From: Apodospora peruviana
Taxonomy: Eukaryota; Ascomycota; Sordariomycetes; Sordariales; Lasiosphaeriaceae
Direction of reading: 5' to 3'
DNA: 64,000 nt
Assembly (NCBI GenBank): GCA_033439685.1
Contig: JAUEDM010000002.1
Span: 2,542,001 to 2,606,000, forward strand
Shown here: piece after piece, positions 48,204 through 59,880 of the stretch
Numbering within the stretch: the first letter of the stretch is position 1
How the letters are laid out: each line of letters begins with the position of its first letter
The notes under the pieces: model-generated
What the model was told of the DNA's origin: nothing
Seen by the model: only the letters and a program-made list of their open reading frames with translations
The model's database searches: none
Translations under genes and position numbers: made by a program

Positions 48204-49105
48204 AGATCGCGTATAATACATCAGAGCAGGTATATTATGGAGATATGAAGAGAAGATAGTGGCAGGCTTGACCGCTCAAGTGAGGTTGGATCTGCTTGTT
48301 TCTTCTTAGAAGCACAGACAGAGAGCGTCTGGCTATCTGCACTCTCTCTTTTTTTCAAATTAACGATGATAAATGTGGTTCTTCTTCTTTTTCTCCTTTC
48401 GTTTCAAGTGATTTCTTTGGGTGTCGTTGTCGTTGTGTGTGTGTGTCTTCATTTGGAGTAGTTCTCCTATACTTTTCTTGATTTGTCATTTTCGTGATTG
48501 AAAGGGCAATACCCATTTGAATAAGGATGATGGTCTTCGATTTTTGTTACTTGGTTGGTTTGGCGCTGTTGCAGCCATTTATGTATGAGTTACAAATGAT
48601 AGGAGGGAGAGGTACTTGCACCAAAAATGATGCCTCAGTTGACCATTTGTTTTAGTGGTCTGAAGTGAAGCAAGGCTCTTGGACGAACACGCGCGCTTGC
48701 AGAGACCGCATCTGTTCAGGCAAGAAAACATTACCTAACGAGCAGCCCAGAGAGATTGAGTTGGAATGATTTCGAGTCTTGAGATGCTCGGGATATAACA
48801 GCATGCTGCTAGCCACCTACCCTACACACTGACACAAATACCTACTTACATATAGCACTCTGAGACTCAACACCTCAATGAATGAACAAAATCTCACACC
48901 GTTCTGTCTGGATCTATCAGCTATATAGCCCATATTTTCCACACGCTGTTTTTTAAGACAACTCTCGGTCTTTCTTTTCATTCCTTCATAAGCACCAAGC
49001 TCCCTTAGGTGGGAAACGAACTACTCCTGTACTGCCACAGCGAAAGTTAGGTAAACAACCCATTCATCTACCTAATTTCATGCCGCATACATGCCCTCAA
49101 ACTAT
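48204..49105. other. Convergent intergenic region RHB1 - SES1
   Basis: 0.9 kb; T-rich 3' UTR-like sequence on the left. No gene seen. Confidence 0.5.
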
Positions 49106-50961
49106 TCACCGAACGGGAATACCCTTCTTGTCCTTCTTCTCCTCTTCCTTCTTCACCGGGAACGGGAGGAAGTCGGGTGCTCCAGGGAGGTACTTCCGCA
49201 GCGGCTCCGGGACTTTGACGCCCTACAGGAAACAAAGAAGTCAGTATCATTCTATGTTGAGAATATTTCTAGGATGACATGGCCTCACATCTTCAGTCTG
49301 GAAGTTCTCCAGGATCGCGCAGATGGTTCTTGTCGTGGCGGTAAGGGTCGAGTTGAGGCAGTGGACATAGGTCTTCTTGATATCCGTTTGCTTCTTCACA
49401 CCATATCTGATCTCGAGGTCGCGGCTCTGGTAGTCGGTGCAGTTCGAGCAGCTGACCAGCTCCTGTGTACCTGTGTTAGCCGGTATGACCTATGCAGAAT
49501 ATTGGACCACGGATGTACCTTGAATTCTCCCTGGTGCGGGAACCAGGCCTCAAGGTCCAGCTTTTTCGCAGCCGCGTTGTTGAGAGCTCCTGAAACGATT
49601 GCGACTACCCGATGGGGGATACCGAGGGACTTGTAAAACTCTTCCGAGGTTGCGATCATGTTTTCGAACATCTCCCACGACTTCTCTGGTTCAGTGATGC
49701 AGAACTGCTCAACCTTTGTGAACTCGTGGACACGGAAAATGCCCCAGACGTCCCTGCCGTGAGCACCAGCCTCTTTGCGGAAGCATGTCGAGTATCCGGC
49801 ATACTTCAAGGGAAGTTCCTTGGGCTGCAGCCATTCGTCGCTGTGGAAGGCGCTGATGGGTTGTTCCGAGGTCGCAATGAGATACTTGTCGGCTTGATCT
49901 CCAGTGACCTTGTATAGCTCCTCGTCGAATTGCGAGAGCTGCGCGGTCTTGGCCATCTGGTCCCTAAGCATGAGCTGTGGCGTTTGTAGTGCTGTGTACT
50001 CCTTGTTGTCCAAGAACTCGAGACCGTAGTTAATGATGGCCCTAAGGAAACAAGAGTCAGAAACTGTTTCCGGATCGGAGTCCAGCATCGTTGAGTTCTT
50101 ACTGGTTGAGAAAAACACCCCATTTCCTCAAGAAGTATCCTCGATGGCCCACGACCTTTACACCTCTGTCAGGATCGTAGCCTTGCAGCTTCTCGAGGAC
50201 CTCGTGATCTGATTTCATATTGATCAGCTAATTCCTAATCACTCGACATCGCCAACATCCAGACATAATGCACTTACGCGACAAGCAGTTGCGCTTCTCG
50301 AACGTTACTCCCTCGGGAGCCCAGGTGCGCTCAACAGTGTTGTTATCCTGCACCGAGTCAGAAATTCGTCTAACCCACAAACACAAAAGGCTATGTACTG
50401 ACCTCATTATTCGAGACAGGCACCGACTCGTGGACAAGGTTGCCGATGGTCTTGACCTTAGCCTTGAGCAGCTTCTCCTTTTCCGCAGCAGCAGCAAGGA
50501 GCTCCTTCTTCTCGTTTTCCAGATCGGTCTTTTGCTTCAAGAGATCGGTGACATCCTCTTTAGCCTGCACGTCGTGTTAAAATACTGCAATATGTGTTTG
50601 GGGCAGACGGTCCGGGGAGTACATGCCTTCTTCTTAGGACCAATTTGTTTCTGGACTCCGTTGATCTTGGCGTTGAGCTGGCTGGCGGCGTATGCAGCTG
50701 TCGGACGAGACGAGGCGCATTAGCTGTGTACGTAGCTATCGGGGTCGCATGGGAGATCTTACTCTTGCGGTGGTCCTCAAACATCTCAATGACCTCGTCA
50801 ACAGCCTCGATAGGCGCAAAGCGCTTCCTCTGGCTCTCCCTGATCAAGTCAGGGTTGCCCCCGCGCTCGGCAACTGCCCAACCATTGCATTAGCCATTTG
50901 TGCCGAAAATCCTGGAGAAAAGGAAGAGATTTCGCGTACTAAAATCGTTGATGTCCAGCAT
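49106..50961 (-). CDS. SES1: Seryl-tRNA synthetase, cytosolic
   Basis: Nine exons (50961-50940, 50873-50763, 50697-50627, 50564-50403, 50347-50278, 50208-50103, 50041-49519, 49462-49289, 49222-49106) give 451 aa. It charges tRNA-Ser. The N-terminal MLDINDFIAERGGNPDLIRES and the long coiled-coil tRNA-binding arm are followed by the class II core: motif 2 CFRKEAGAHGRDVWGIFRVHEF region (~262-285), TSEQPISAFH, and motif 3 region around SRDLEIRYGVKKQTD. The Lys/Glu-rich tail (VKKEEEKKDKKGIPVR) is typical of fungal cytosolic enzymes and no mitochondrial leader is present. The third intron begins with GC (GCATGT); GT alternatives there give stops. Confidence 0.96.
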
Positions 50962-51576
50962 GGTTGGTGTTCTTGGTCGCCCGGTAGGATCAATGTGTTG
51001 TGATTTCAGTGTGTATATGTGGTTTGCGTGCCGGCGAGGGAGTCAGAGTACGGAATAGAGACGGACAACTATGTCGCGAACATCAGATGGCGGGGCAGAA
51101 TATTTCAGCGGGTCTGGAGGGGAAGGTGGGGTGTTGAAACTGAGGCGCCAGGGCCCAGGGGTCAGTCAAGCCCAAGCGTATATACCTGACAGTGTGATAA
51201 CTCACTACAGTATGACTCAACTGGGAAGCCGGAGAATTTCAGCCCCGATTACTGCATAATATAGCTGCCATCTGAACCTGACCCAGCGTCGATTGTAAAT
51301 TGAACAAACACCGTCTTGTGTCACGTCAAGCAGGCGATGCCTAACAAACACTTTTGGGACATCCCTATACCATTGCCTTCGATCAAGTGATATATCCTCG
51401 CATATATATTTCCTTCCAATTATCCTGAACTCTTATTCGTCTTCAATCACTCCCGTACAGTTTCTTGTCTTACAAGTTGGCCCTTCGCTCCGAGCTTTCG
51501 TTGCCAGGTCCCAGACCCGTACCGCCAGACCCCAAAATGCCTTCAGCCGCCCAAGTTCAGAACATATATTCCCCGG
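50962..51576. other. Intergenic region upstream of SES1
   Basis: 615 bp holding the SES1 promoter and the 3' end of the regulator gene. No gene seen. Confidence 0.5.
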
Positions 51577-53805
51577 CTAGCCTCGGAATGCAAATATTCC
51601 TCGCTGTTTTCCTAGCTCAGCCATCACGAGATCAACGTAAACCCTCGTGCCGGCCTCGTCTTGCCTGTTCCTCACCTCTTCCATCAAGTCTAACATCTCA
51701 TCCATCTTGTCCCCAACCTCTTTCCTGGTGATGAACATTCGCACCCAATCAGATCTAACCTCATCTGTGGTCTCAACGCCTGCGACAAAAAGTGGAAGCG
51801 GCCAAAGCACGGAGGCGGTCTCCCAGGGCCGATGCTCGGTGCCGTACCGAGACCGCCGCAGTAACATTGCAATCTGCAGAATTGACTCAACAGCGGCGGC
51901 AGACGCATTGTCGGTTCGAATATCGGGCCGGGAGAGGCGCGACCACAGAACCTTGGTTGTCAGAAACGCGCAATACGCGTTCAGCCAGTGTAGTTCTGTC
52001 GAAGACGAGAACGTCGATATCAACGATGACGGTGGTGACGAGCTGCCACCCGTTTCGCTGAGCTCGGTCGGCCCAGGGCTGATCCGTCGTGGCGTGCCAG
52101 GAAGAGCAAGTCCTCGTCCTAGTACACCAGCGGAAGCATTCATTACAACAGCCAGCTCGAATTCGGCTTCAACCCGCCGCAGGTCGTTATCAATGGCCGC
52201 ATGCCTCGCCGTCAAGTGTTCTTCCCAGCCGGCCTGGTCCTGCGACGAGCTCTGGACCCGCTGTACCGAGCGATAATGCAGCATATTGGAAAGGACGCAC
52301 AAAGTCTCGTGTACTCGCAGACAAGCGGGGATTTTGTCCAACTCCTCCGCGAGCTGCTCCTGGGGGAGGTCGTTGCCAAACATGTCCCAGTAGAAGCTGT
52401 GTGACTTCTCCAATATCTGATGGTGGTCGGGCCGGTCGGCAAGGATATCGATGAGCATAGTGAAACACGGGTGCGTGCTGCCAAAAACACTGATGCGAAT
52501 CTGGAGGTAACAGGCCCATAGTAGCAGCTTGCTCGCAAATCCCGACATGTTGAGATCGCCTGGGTGCCTGGAAAGCCATTTCGTCATGCGGTCGAGTCGG
52601 TCGTCAGCCGCCTCGACGTCCCCAACCAGAATGTCATAACGGTTGAGGAACAGAGAAGTGCAAATGATGATTTCGGCAACATTGGTCACTGGTTGCAGAG
52701 TACCTAACACCAGCGTCGGATCCGAAAGTGCCATCAGTTTCTCCACTTGGTCCGACGACTGCTCGTACCATGTCTCGGCCGTGGGATCAGATATAGTCTT
52801 GTCGGAAGCCGAGTTAACTGCCGACCAAGCCAGTACCGCTTGGCGCATTGGGCAATGAGCTATGCACTTCTGGACAAAGGCCAGCACGAACTTTTCAAAT
52901 GTCCATCTGTTGTCCTCTTTGGCGGCGGCATCGTCTTGACTGCCGCTGTGGGTATGGCTCCCTCCGGCGTTACCCATCGCATTCGTCGCGGTCTCTCCGG
53001 TAGGGTGCTGTGAGGGCTTTGGTATGGACTTTTTGGGACGCTTGCGACGTCTAGGAACCCATTCCCTTGTCCCGTCCTGGCTGCCACGACTTGAAGCCAC
53101 AGATCCCTCGCTGTCGGAGATGGGATAGGTCTGGCGAGAGCCTGGTGTGGGTGGCCGGAAAGAGTCATAGTTGACGGGAGGCATGGCCATTGGGGCTCCC
53201 ATTGAAACGTCGGTAGGGGTGTGAAACCCATGCTCCATGCCAGGCTCGAGGGAGAAGTCGAAGCCCCATGTGCCGGCGAAATGGAGAGGATCAAGATCCG
53301 AAACGACGGCGCAACCGGAGGAGAGTGCGCTCAGCTGAGGGACGCTCTGTGGCTCCGAAGCAAAAGCAGACAAAGGCGATGTCGCCGGGAATGTGGTGAA
53401 TTGGTTCTGGAAATCTGTCGCGAACGGTTTGCTATGGTCGTCGAAGTCGACGAACGACGGTGAGATGGCCGACATTGGCCCTGGCCTCGGTTCCGGCCCC
53501 CGTGTTGGCTTCAGTTTGGTTCCGACATCCTTCTGACCCGTCGGCGTCGATACGCGAATTCGAAGATTGGTGTCAAAGGAGCTGTGGCATGTGATGTTCA
53601 TCCGGGAGCAGTTCTGGCATGGATCGCCACCGCGACAGCGGACTTTTCTTTTGCGGCACGTCAAGCAGCCTGCCAATTGACTGTCAGCCCATCCTCATCC
53701 TCGTGTCCTCTTTGCTCTGAGCAGAGCAGGGCAAAGCCGAGTCCGATATTCAGAAGAGGAGGGAAGTTTCTCACCATGAAAGGTCCGTTTGAGTGGTTCT
53801 GCCAT
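51577..53805 (-). CDS. Zn(II)2Cys6 fungal transcription factor
   Basis: Two exons (53805-53775, 53669-51577) give 707 aa. The 31-nt first exon encodes MAEPLKRTFH and joins in frame to the zinc cluster C-x2-C-x6-C-x5-C-x2-C-x6-C (Cys 12, 15, 22, 28, 31, 38; CLTCRKRKVRC...CQNC). It therefore binds DNA. A Ser/Pro-rich linker with a basic patch (RRRKRPKKSIPKP) follows. The C-terminal ~430 residues are helical and resemble the fungal-specific regulator domain with a cluster at the extreme N-terminus. No neighbouring metabolic cluster hints at targets; the large gene-poor tract upstream may hold its promoter. The regulon is unknown. Confidence 0.92.
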
Positions 53806-56800
53806 TGCTGTCTCTCAAAGCTCGATCACGCAAGAGCTCTCCTTTCGGCAGTCAGCTGTGTGTAAGGCAAGCCTTACGCAACTCCCGTCTTGGCAAACTT
53901 GGCGTTGGACCCGACAACGTGGGGGAGGTCCCATTTAAAGCGGGTGTGTGTTAAGATTATATCCGTACGCAATGATTAAACCCGCGACTTATTTCCAGGA
54001 ACTTCAGCCCAGAGTTGAGCCAGGTGGTGGAACATGGCCTCCTCAAATAGGGAAGTCGTGCGAGTGAAACAACCGCTCTCTTTCTCGTCCCAAGCCTGCC
54101 TTGCCAGGCACATAGTGTTATTACGAACGACGGAAAAGGCCCTTTCGTGGAGCTTGCCTACGCACACTACACCGTATCACGACCATATCTCGCTTGCGCC
54201 TTTGGAAACCCCGAGTCGTCCCCGAGAACCCAGACAAGCAAGCACACCAGGGCCCCGGGCGGGTCAAGGGGAAGCGAAACTGCAGGTTGCCAGCGAGGTG
54301 TCAGCTTGGGGGTGGGTGTGAAGGTGTGAAGGCGATTAGTTAAGCACCACAGCACCGCCCTCCCACAACACGCGTCCGTCCTGCAGTTCAAGCTTTAAGG
54401 GACCCCTGTCCCGGATGGGCCTCATGATCGACGGTCAGCCATTGATAAAACACCCCCGCGTTTTTGGCGTTCTGGACTGGGAGACAGGCAATTAATTGGG
54501 ATGATTGCGAGCAGAATAAACCAAGAAAAAAGAAAAGGTCCTTTGGAATAGATGGTGCGAACGCAAACACAAGCAAACTGCTACCCTGAAATTACCGTGA
54601 ATTTAATTTTCGTCTTACGTTGTGAGAGGTTGGATCACTACCTACCTGTCTAACCTTGAGGCACTGTGCTAGCCGAGGCGAGCTGGTAGATAGTGCGTGG
54701 CACGCGAGTCGAGATCACTCATCAGTACATACCTTAGGTATCCGTACTTGCCGTAATACGGGGTACTGGCAGGTACGTTATGCCTGAACTCTATATCCGC
54801 GTTGGCCCCGGGTCGCCTGTGTTTTGTTGCGCAGCCTTGGGTGTGTGGGCTGGAGGACGTGCCGGGCTGCCGGTGCATTATCCGGTATCACGCACACCCT
54901 GGACACGCACGTACATTATGGTTATTGTTGCTGCTGATACCGACATATTGGTACATACTATTATTATTGGTTGGTCCGCTGATTGCTTGCTGATGGTATG
55001 GCTGATGCAGTGTATATGAATGGAATGCGGGGTGAGCTAACTGCCATGCATATACATGTGGGACACGATAGGAACGAATAGGGTGTGGACGGATCCAAAG
55101 TTCCCTTTTCCGCTCCCAGGAAACTTGTGCCGTTTTTCTTTCTGGTGTTGGCGCTGGCATGGAGGTTCTATTTCCTACCGTTGTTCGGAAAAGGTAAGGT
55201 ACCCAAGGTAGATAGCAGGTGAGATAGTAATTAGTCTGATAATCTTTGCGGTGTTGTCGATTTGTCATGATGGTTGGGTTGCTAAGCCTTGTGGTTGTGG
55301 CTCGACTAGTGTGTCAAGGGGGTGAAGAGGCAGAAGAAAAGATTACTCATCTAGATGTGACTACGGATGATAGTATTTTGTATTTTGGTGTAGCTTTGTT
55401 TGGAACCAAAATAGTTGTATCCCTAGTCCATTTCTCACTCCGTCTGTTGAGGTAACCAAGTCACTCCCACGTGAAGACCCTTACAGTCCACGAGGCTGGC
55501 TTTGCTTTCACGTTGGGGTTGACGACAATGATGGTGATGCACGTCAAGAAAGAACCTAGCAGCAGCAGTAGCAAGTTTGTTACATGTAGGATCGAGCTTG
55601 CAGTTATCCTAGTTCCGATCGGGCGTCCCGAACTGTCGGTCGGTTGGTTGGTTGTTGAGACCCAAGTTAGATAGGTTTCATACCTTAGATAGGCGTGACT
55701 TGGACTTCATGCTCGTACATACGATTATATCACAATCGTACAGTGCCTTGTTCTCTACCAGGTAGAGTAAGTGCTTCTTGTGACTGACTATACTGTTAAC
55801 TAGGCAAGCTAAGCAAGTCATGGTATTGTCTCTCAACAAGTTAACAAGATATTGGACACCGAATTACGAGATATCTGATCAAGACATCTGTAACTACCTA
55901 CCGAGAACAGAAACAGGTAATCAAGTCCAGAAATTTCTGCTGACTTACACGATTCCAGGTTCGACGACCGACCGACTGACACCGCCTCACTGTTGCAGCA
56001 GTAGCATCCATTCTTGGTAGCTTAATTACCTTACCTATGCCCTTGAAGAAGTAGCCGAGATCAAAGAGCATCGTATATACGTCGTACACCGTATCTATAC
56101 TCTACAGACATGGAAGGAACCGAACCTTGCAACATGATACTAATAGGAACCAAGTTGTCAAAACTAATAATGATCGACTAGTTATGATCACCTATCTTAC
56201 AACCTATCTGAACAACCTAAAGCAACTGAAGGTAAGGTACGAAAGGAGGCTCAAGGAGGAGAAAAAAGAAAAGTTCTGGAATAAGACAAGCGAAAGTAGT
56301 CTTGGCATTTCTTGGCATCTCCTCACCACGGGTTCGGTTTGAACTTTGAAGCAAGTACTGCACGTGAGACGTGTGGGATGTGTCGTCGTGTTGTGCTACA
56401 GTGCTTTTCTTTTCCAGGTTGGATCCGAGCCGCCGCCCTTCCCCCTGGCCTTGTTGGCTGATCGGATGACGGCTCACTCCCTGCTGTCATTCAAGCAATT
56501 CGATGCCAAGACCACAGAAAAAGACATAGCCGGTGGTGGTGGTGGTGTTGTTTATAGATAGGATAATGGTCTCTTGGCTTCTTCATACATTCTACAGGAG
56601 TATTCTTGACTCTCGGAAGAGGGAACACAAACCTTTCTGTGCATATGATCCGATTCCATCCGATCGATGGTCTAGGGAAGTAGGTGCGGAAAACTATCTA
56701 AAAGAAAAAAAGTCTGGTTCCATGGTAAAGCGCAAGAAAAACAGAATGGTCAACTTGCAGAAAGGCGGAGATTTGTTTTTTTGGCGCGGATGTGTGTACG

Positions 56801-59800
56801 GGGTTGGTAGGTAGTACCTATGCGTGGCATATCTATGTACGGCGATTACGGCCACGAGTGCAGATAGAAAGAATCCTATAAACAAGTTCGGTAATAATTA
56901 CGACCCCCTGGCTGGTCCGGTGGCTTGTTCATTGGTTCCCGTGTGTATGTAGGACTGTATGTGTGTCATGTTCTATCTTGCATAGGAGTATGTAGTAAAC
57001 CTCGATCGGATAGACGAAACCCTTAACCGTTATTGCACGCACAGACTGTGACCGGCACGACTGTTTTCTCCTTCTTTTTGGTGTCGTGTGTTGCTGAAGG
57101 ACCGTCGGACTTTGGAGACGGAATTCCGGCAGAAAAAAATCAAGTAAAATGTCTAGGCGTGGTAGGTACTATCCCTCTTCCGATCACATACGTGCCCTCC
57201 GCCCGCTGTCCAGCTTCGCTTGTTGAGACAGAACAACATCAAAATCCGAGGCGCTCTAGAGAGAAGGAAAGGATATCCCCAGACAGTCGAACCAAGCCAG
57301 ATTCGTGGCCGGACGGGCTTCCACGCCGGTGTTCCTACCGAAGAGATGTTATTGCTACCGGCCAGGCGGGTTTGATTATTCCAACTTGTGTCATCGTCGT
57401 GTTGCCTCTTTTCGCTTTCTTCTTGGTTAGTCTAGTCCTCCTGTTGTGACGATGAAACAAACGATATAGGTAACCTGGTGGTACCTTGTAGAAGTCCGAC
57501 ATATCCCCACGGCCCCCAGAACTTCTGTAAGTTAGAATGACTCAGGAACTCCATTGTCAATATCGTGAAACTTCAATAAAAAAACACCTAGGCTTAGGTC
57601 AGCTGCTCTCTAGGCAGAGAGCATAAAAAGAAATCTCTAGCGCACACCCTCGACACTATAAGGCTGAATACCGAGACCCAAGTGTTCAACCTTGTTTGTA
57701 TGACTCCGTCTACCGATCCAGTTAACCTTCGTCAAACATATGGCTGGGCTGCTGTTCCAGACCTCGAACTGCATGTGTGGGGATTAGCATGAGGCTCGAG
57801 CTTATACGCGGTGCGCATACGAGAAATGACTGGCTGTCTTGTTCTTCACTTTCGCTAAACTATATCCTGCCTTGTCTGCTGTGCCATTGGGCTAGGATAT
57901 GGCCGAGACAGTTAGAGCAAGAAGAATAAGAAAACATGCTCACATATCTCGGAGGCGTCTCGGAATATCCCATCATCATTCCCCGCTCTGCTACTTAGCT
58001 TCATGAATGTGTCAAACTCGACAACTCTCATCGGTTTCGTGGTAGGCAGCAACCAAGTAAAAAAAGGACCTCACAGCTCGAGCTATGAAAACATAACCCC
58101 ACAGTCCCAGCAGCATGCTAGTAGTATCGGGCGGTTCCCGGGATGTTTGGTGATACCGTCCTAGTTGTTTTCAAACTAGCATGTTGTCATGCTCACACCG
58201 CCTCATTGTTGGTCCCTATAGCTTGATTTCATCCATCCCCCCACCCGACATATCCGGAGGCAACCCTAAGCTGCTTAACCGTCCGTACCTTAGCGTGGCC
58301 CCCTTTCACCAGCATCTGGGCATAAAGCTTGTAGCAGGGCTGATGGGGCTGCTGACTGAAAATGCAGCTTAATCTTTGTCACCTGGATCTCGTGGTAATT
58401 CCCGGTTTCGTCCACGAGGTGAAGGGTTCTAGATCACACAACGAGGACGATGGGTAGGGAGGTGTGATGACTTGCTGCGGTGTCGATATGTCAGATGTAT
58501 AGATAGAAATGAGTGGCCAGGATGAAACTGCTCTGCATCTAGCCACGCCTAATACAGCAGCTGACAAGTCCGGCATAAGATGGGGATGCGTGTCGGGCAG
58601 ATAATTGGTAGGAAGTGTTGCTGTGAATGTTTTTATATTCGCTGTGATGTCCAGATCGGGAGGTGGACAACTTTGATTATGACATCAGTGGCGTAAGCTG
58701 CTGCCTCCTTTGGCGTGTCGTCGGAACTGGAGAGTGCGGAAAGTGCCAGGGCACGAGATGCGACGAGAAACGCAATACAGATTGCTAAACGAGCGGAATA
58801 AATTTGGTTGAGGGTTATTGAACCTCGGTGAAGTTAGTACGGAACAAGGTACCTAAGTATCTCGACTTGCTACCCGTATTGCCGCTAGCTAAAGAGAGCT
58901 GAGTGACCCCGGGCATCGGCGTTAAGGATCAAGAGGCGGCGGTCAGACTTGCGGACTCGGAAATATGAGGCCGGGATGTCTTCTTAGTCGACGATGGGAT
59001 GCCGGAGTATCTCGACGGCCAGTGAGAGCGAAGTCTCGTCAGTGACTTGATATCGGAAACAGTCTGCCGGAGAGAATAAGGGCTGGAAGGAAGTCGTGGA
59101 AGTGTAGGGACGGGATCTCGGCGATTTGTACCGGATCAGCGCCTGTAGCACCAGTGGGGCCAAGCTTCAGGGTCCTTGGGCTCTTAGCAGAGAGGCCGTT
59201 AAACGTTAACGGGCCGAATGCCATTGAGTGCGTCTGCCAACCCTGTTGTCGTCATTGATCGCCCATTGTTTACTTTGGAAAAAGGAGGCATCGACAACTC
59301 GTCAACAAAAATGTTGCCTATGATCAGAAAGTCGAAGAAAAACGGTGGCAGACCGAGCAAGGAAAATAAGCCAAAGAAGACAAGCCTTCTTTGATGCAAA
59401 CCCTCGTCTAAGCATAGCTGAAATTAGTGCATCAGCTTCAGGCATGAATCGCAGTAAAGGAGCCAGCCCCGTCACTTGACGCCCGGCGGTCGCTCGTGGC
59501 TCAGAGCTGATGAGGCACCGAACACCACATCACAGTCACTCTCATCCTCAGTTCCATCACTGCCCGAAGGTCACTGGCCTGGTTTGGATGATACGCTTCG
59601 TCATTAGCTTCTCACCTCCAGTACATCAAGGGGCAATGACGCAGAGCGTGGATGGAAGAGGCAGCTAGCTGGCAGCATAAATTGGCCGTGTCCATCATTC
59701 GATCTGGGTCCAACAATTGGTGATTCTCGCAAACCGTCGTCGTCTTTTGTGAGTCGTCGCGCGTCAGAGATAAAAGGCAGGTGGCGGTAATCGCGACTTT

Positions 59801-59801
59801 T

Positions 59802-59838
<37 letters not shown>

Positions 59839-59880
59839 AACCAAAGAAGTCTGGATTGATTGCGGATCAGAATCGGAGCG
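53806..59880. other. 6.1-kb gene-poor tract
   Basis: No known gene can be assembled on either strand. The middle (54.6-58.9 kb) is A/T-richer with scattered TACCTTAGGTA, AGGTACCT and AAGGTAAGGTA words (for example 54730-54740, 55191-55210, 56808-56820, 58847-58854). One short minus-strand frame at 59039-59224 has coding-like codon use but no recognisable family. The right end carries a (GAAA)9 tract. Confidence 0.5.
59805..59840. repeat. (GAAA)9 microsatellite
   Basis: Perfect tetranucleotide repeat ending 40 bp before the ATG of the deubiquitinase gene, so probably within its 5' UTR. Confidence 0.95.

Noticed and set aside
59805..59840. CRISPR-like or satellite array
   Set aside because: It is a simple tetranucleotide microsatellite without spacers.
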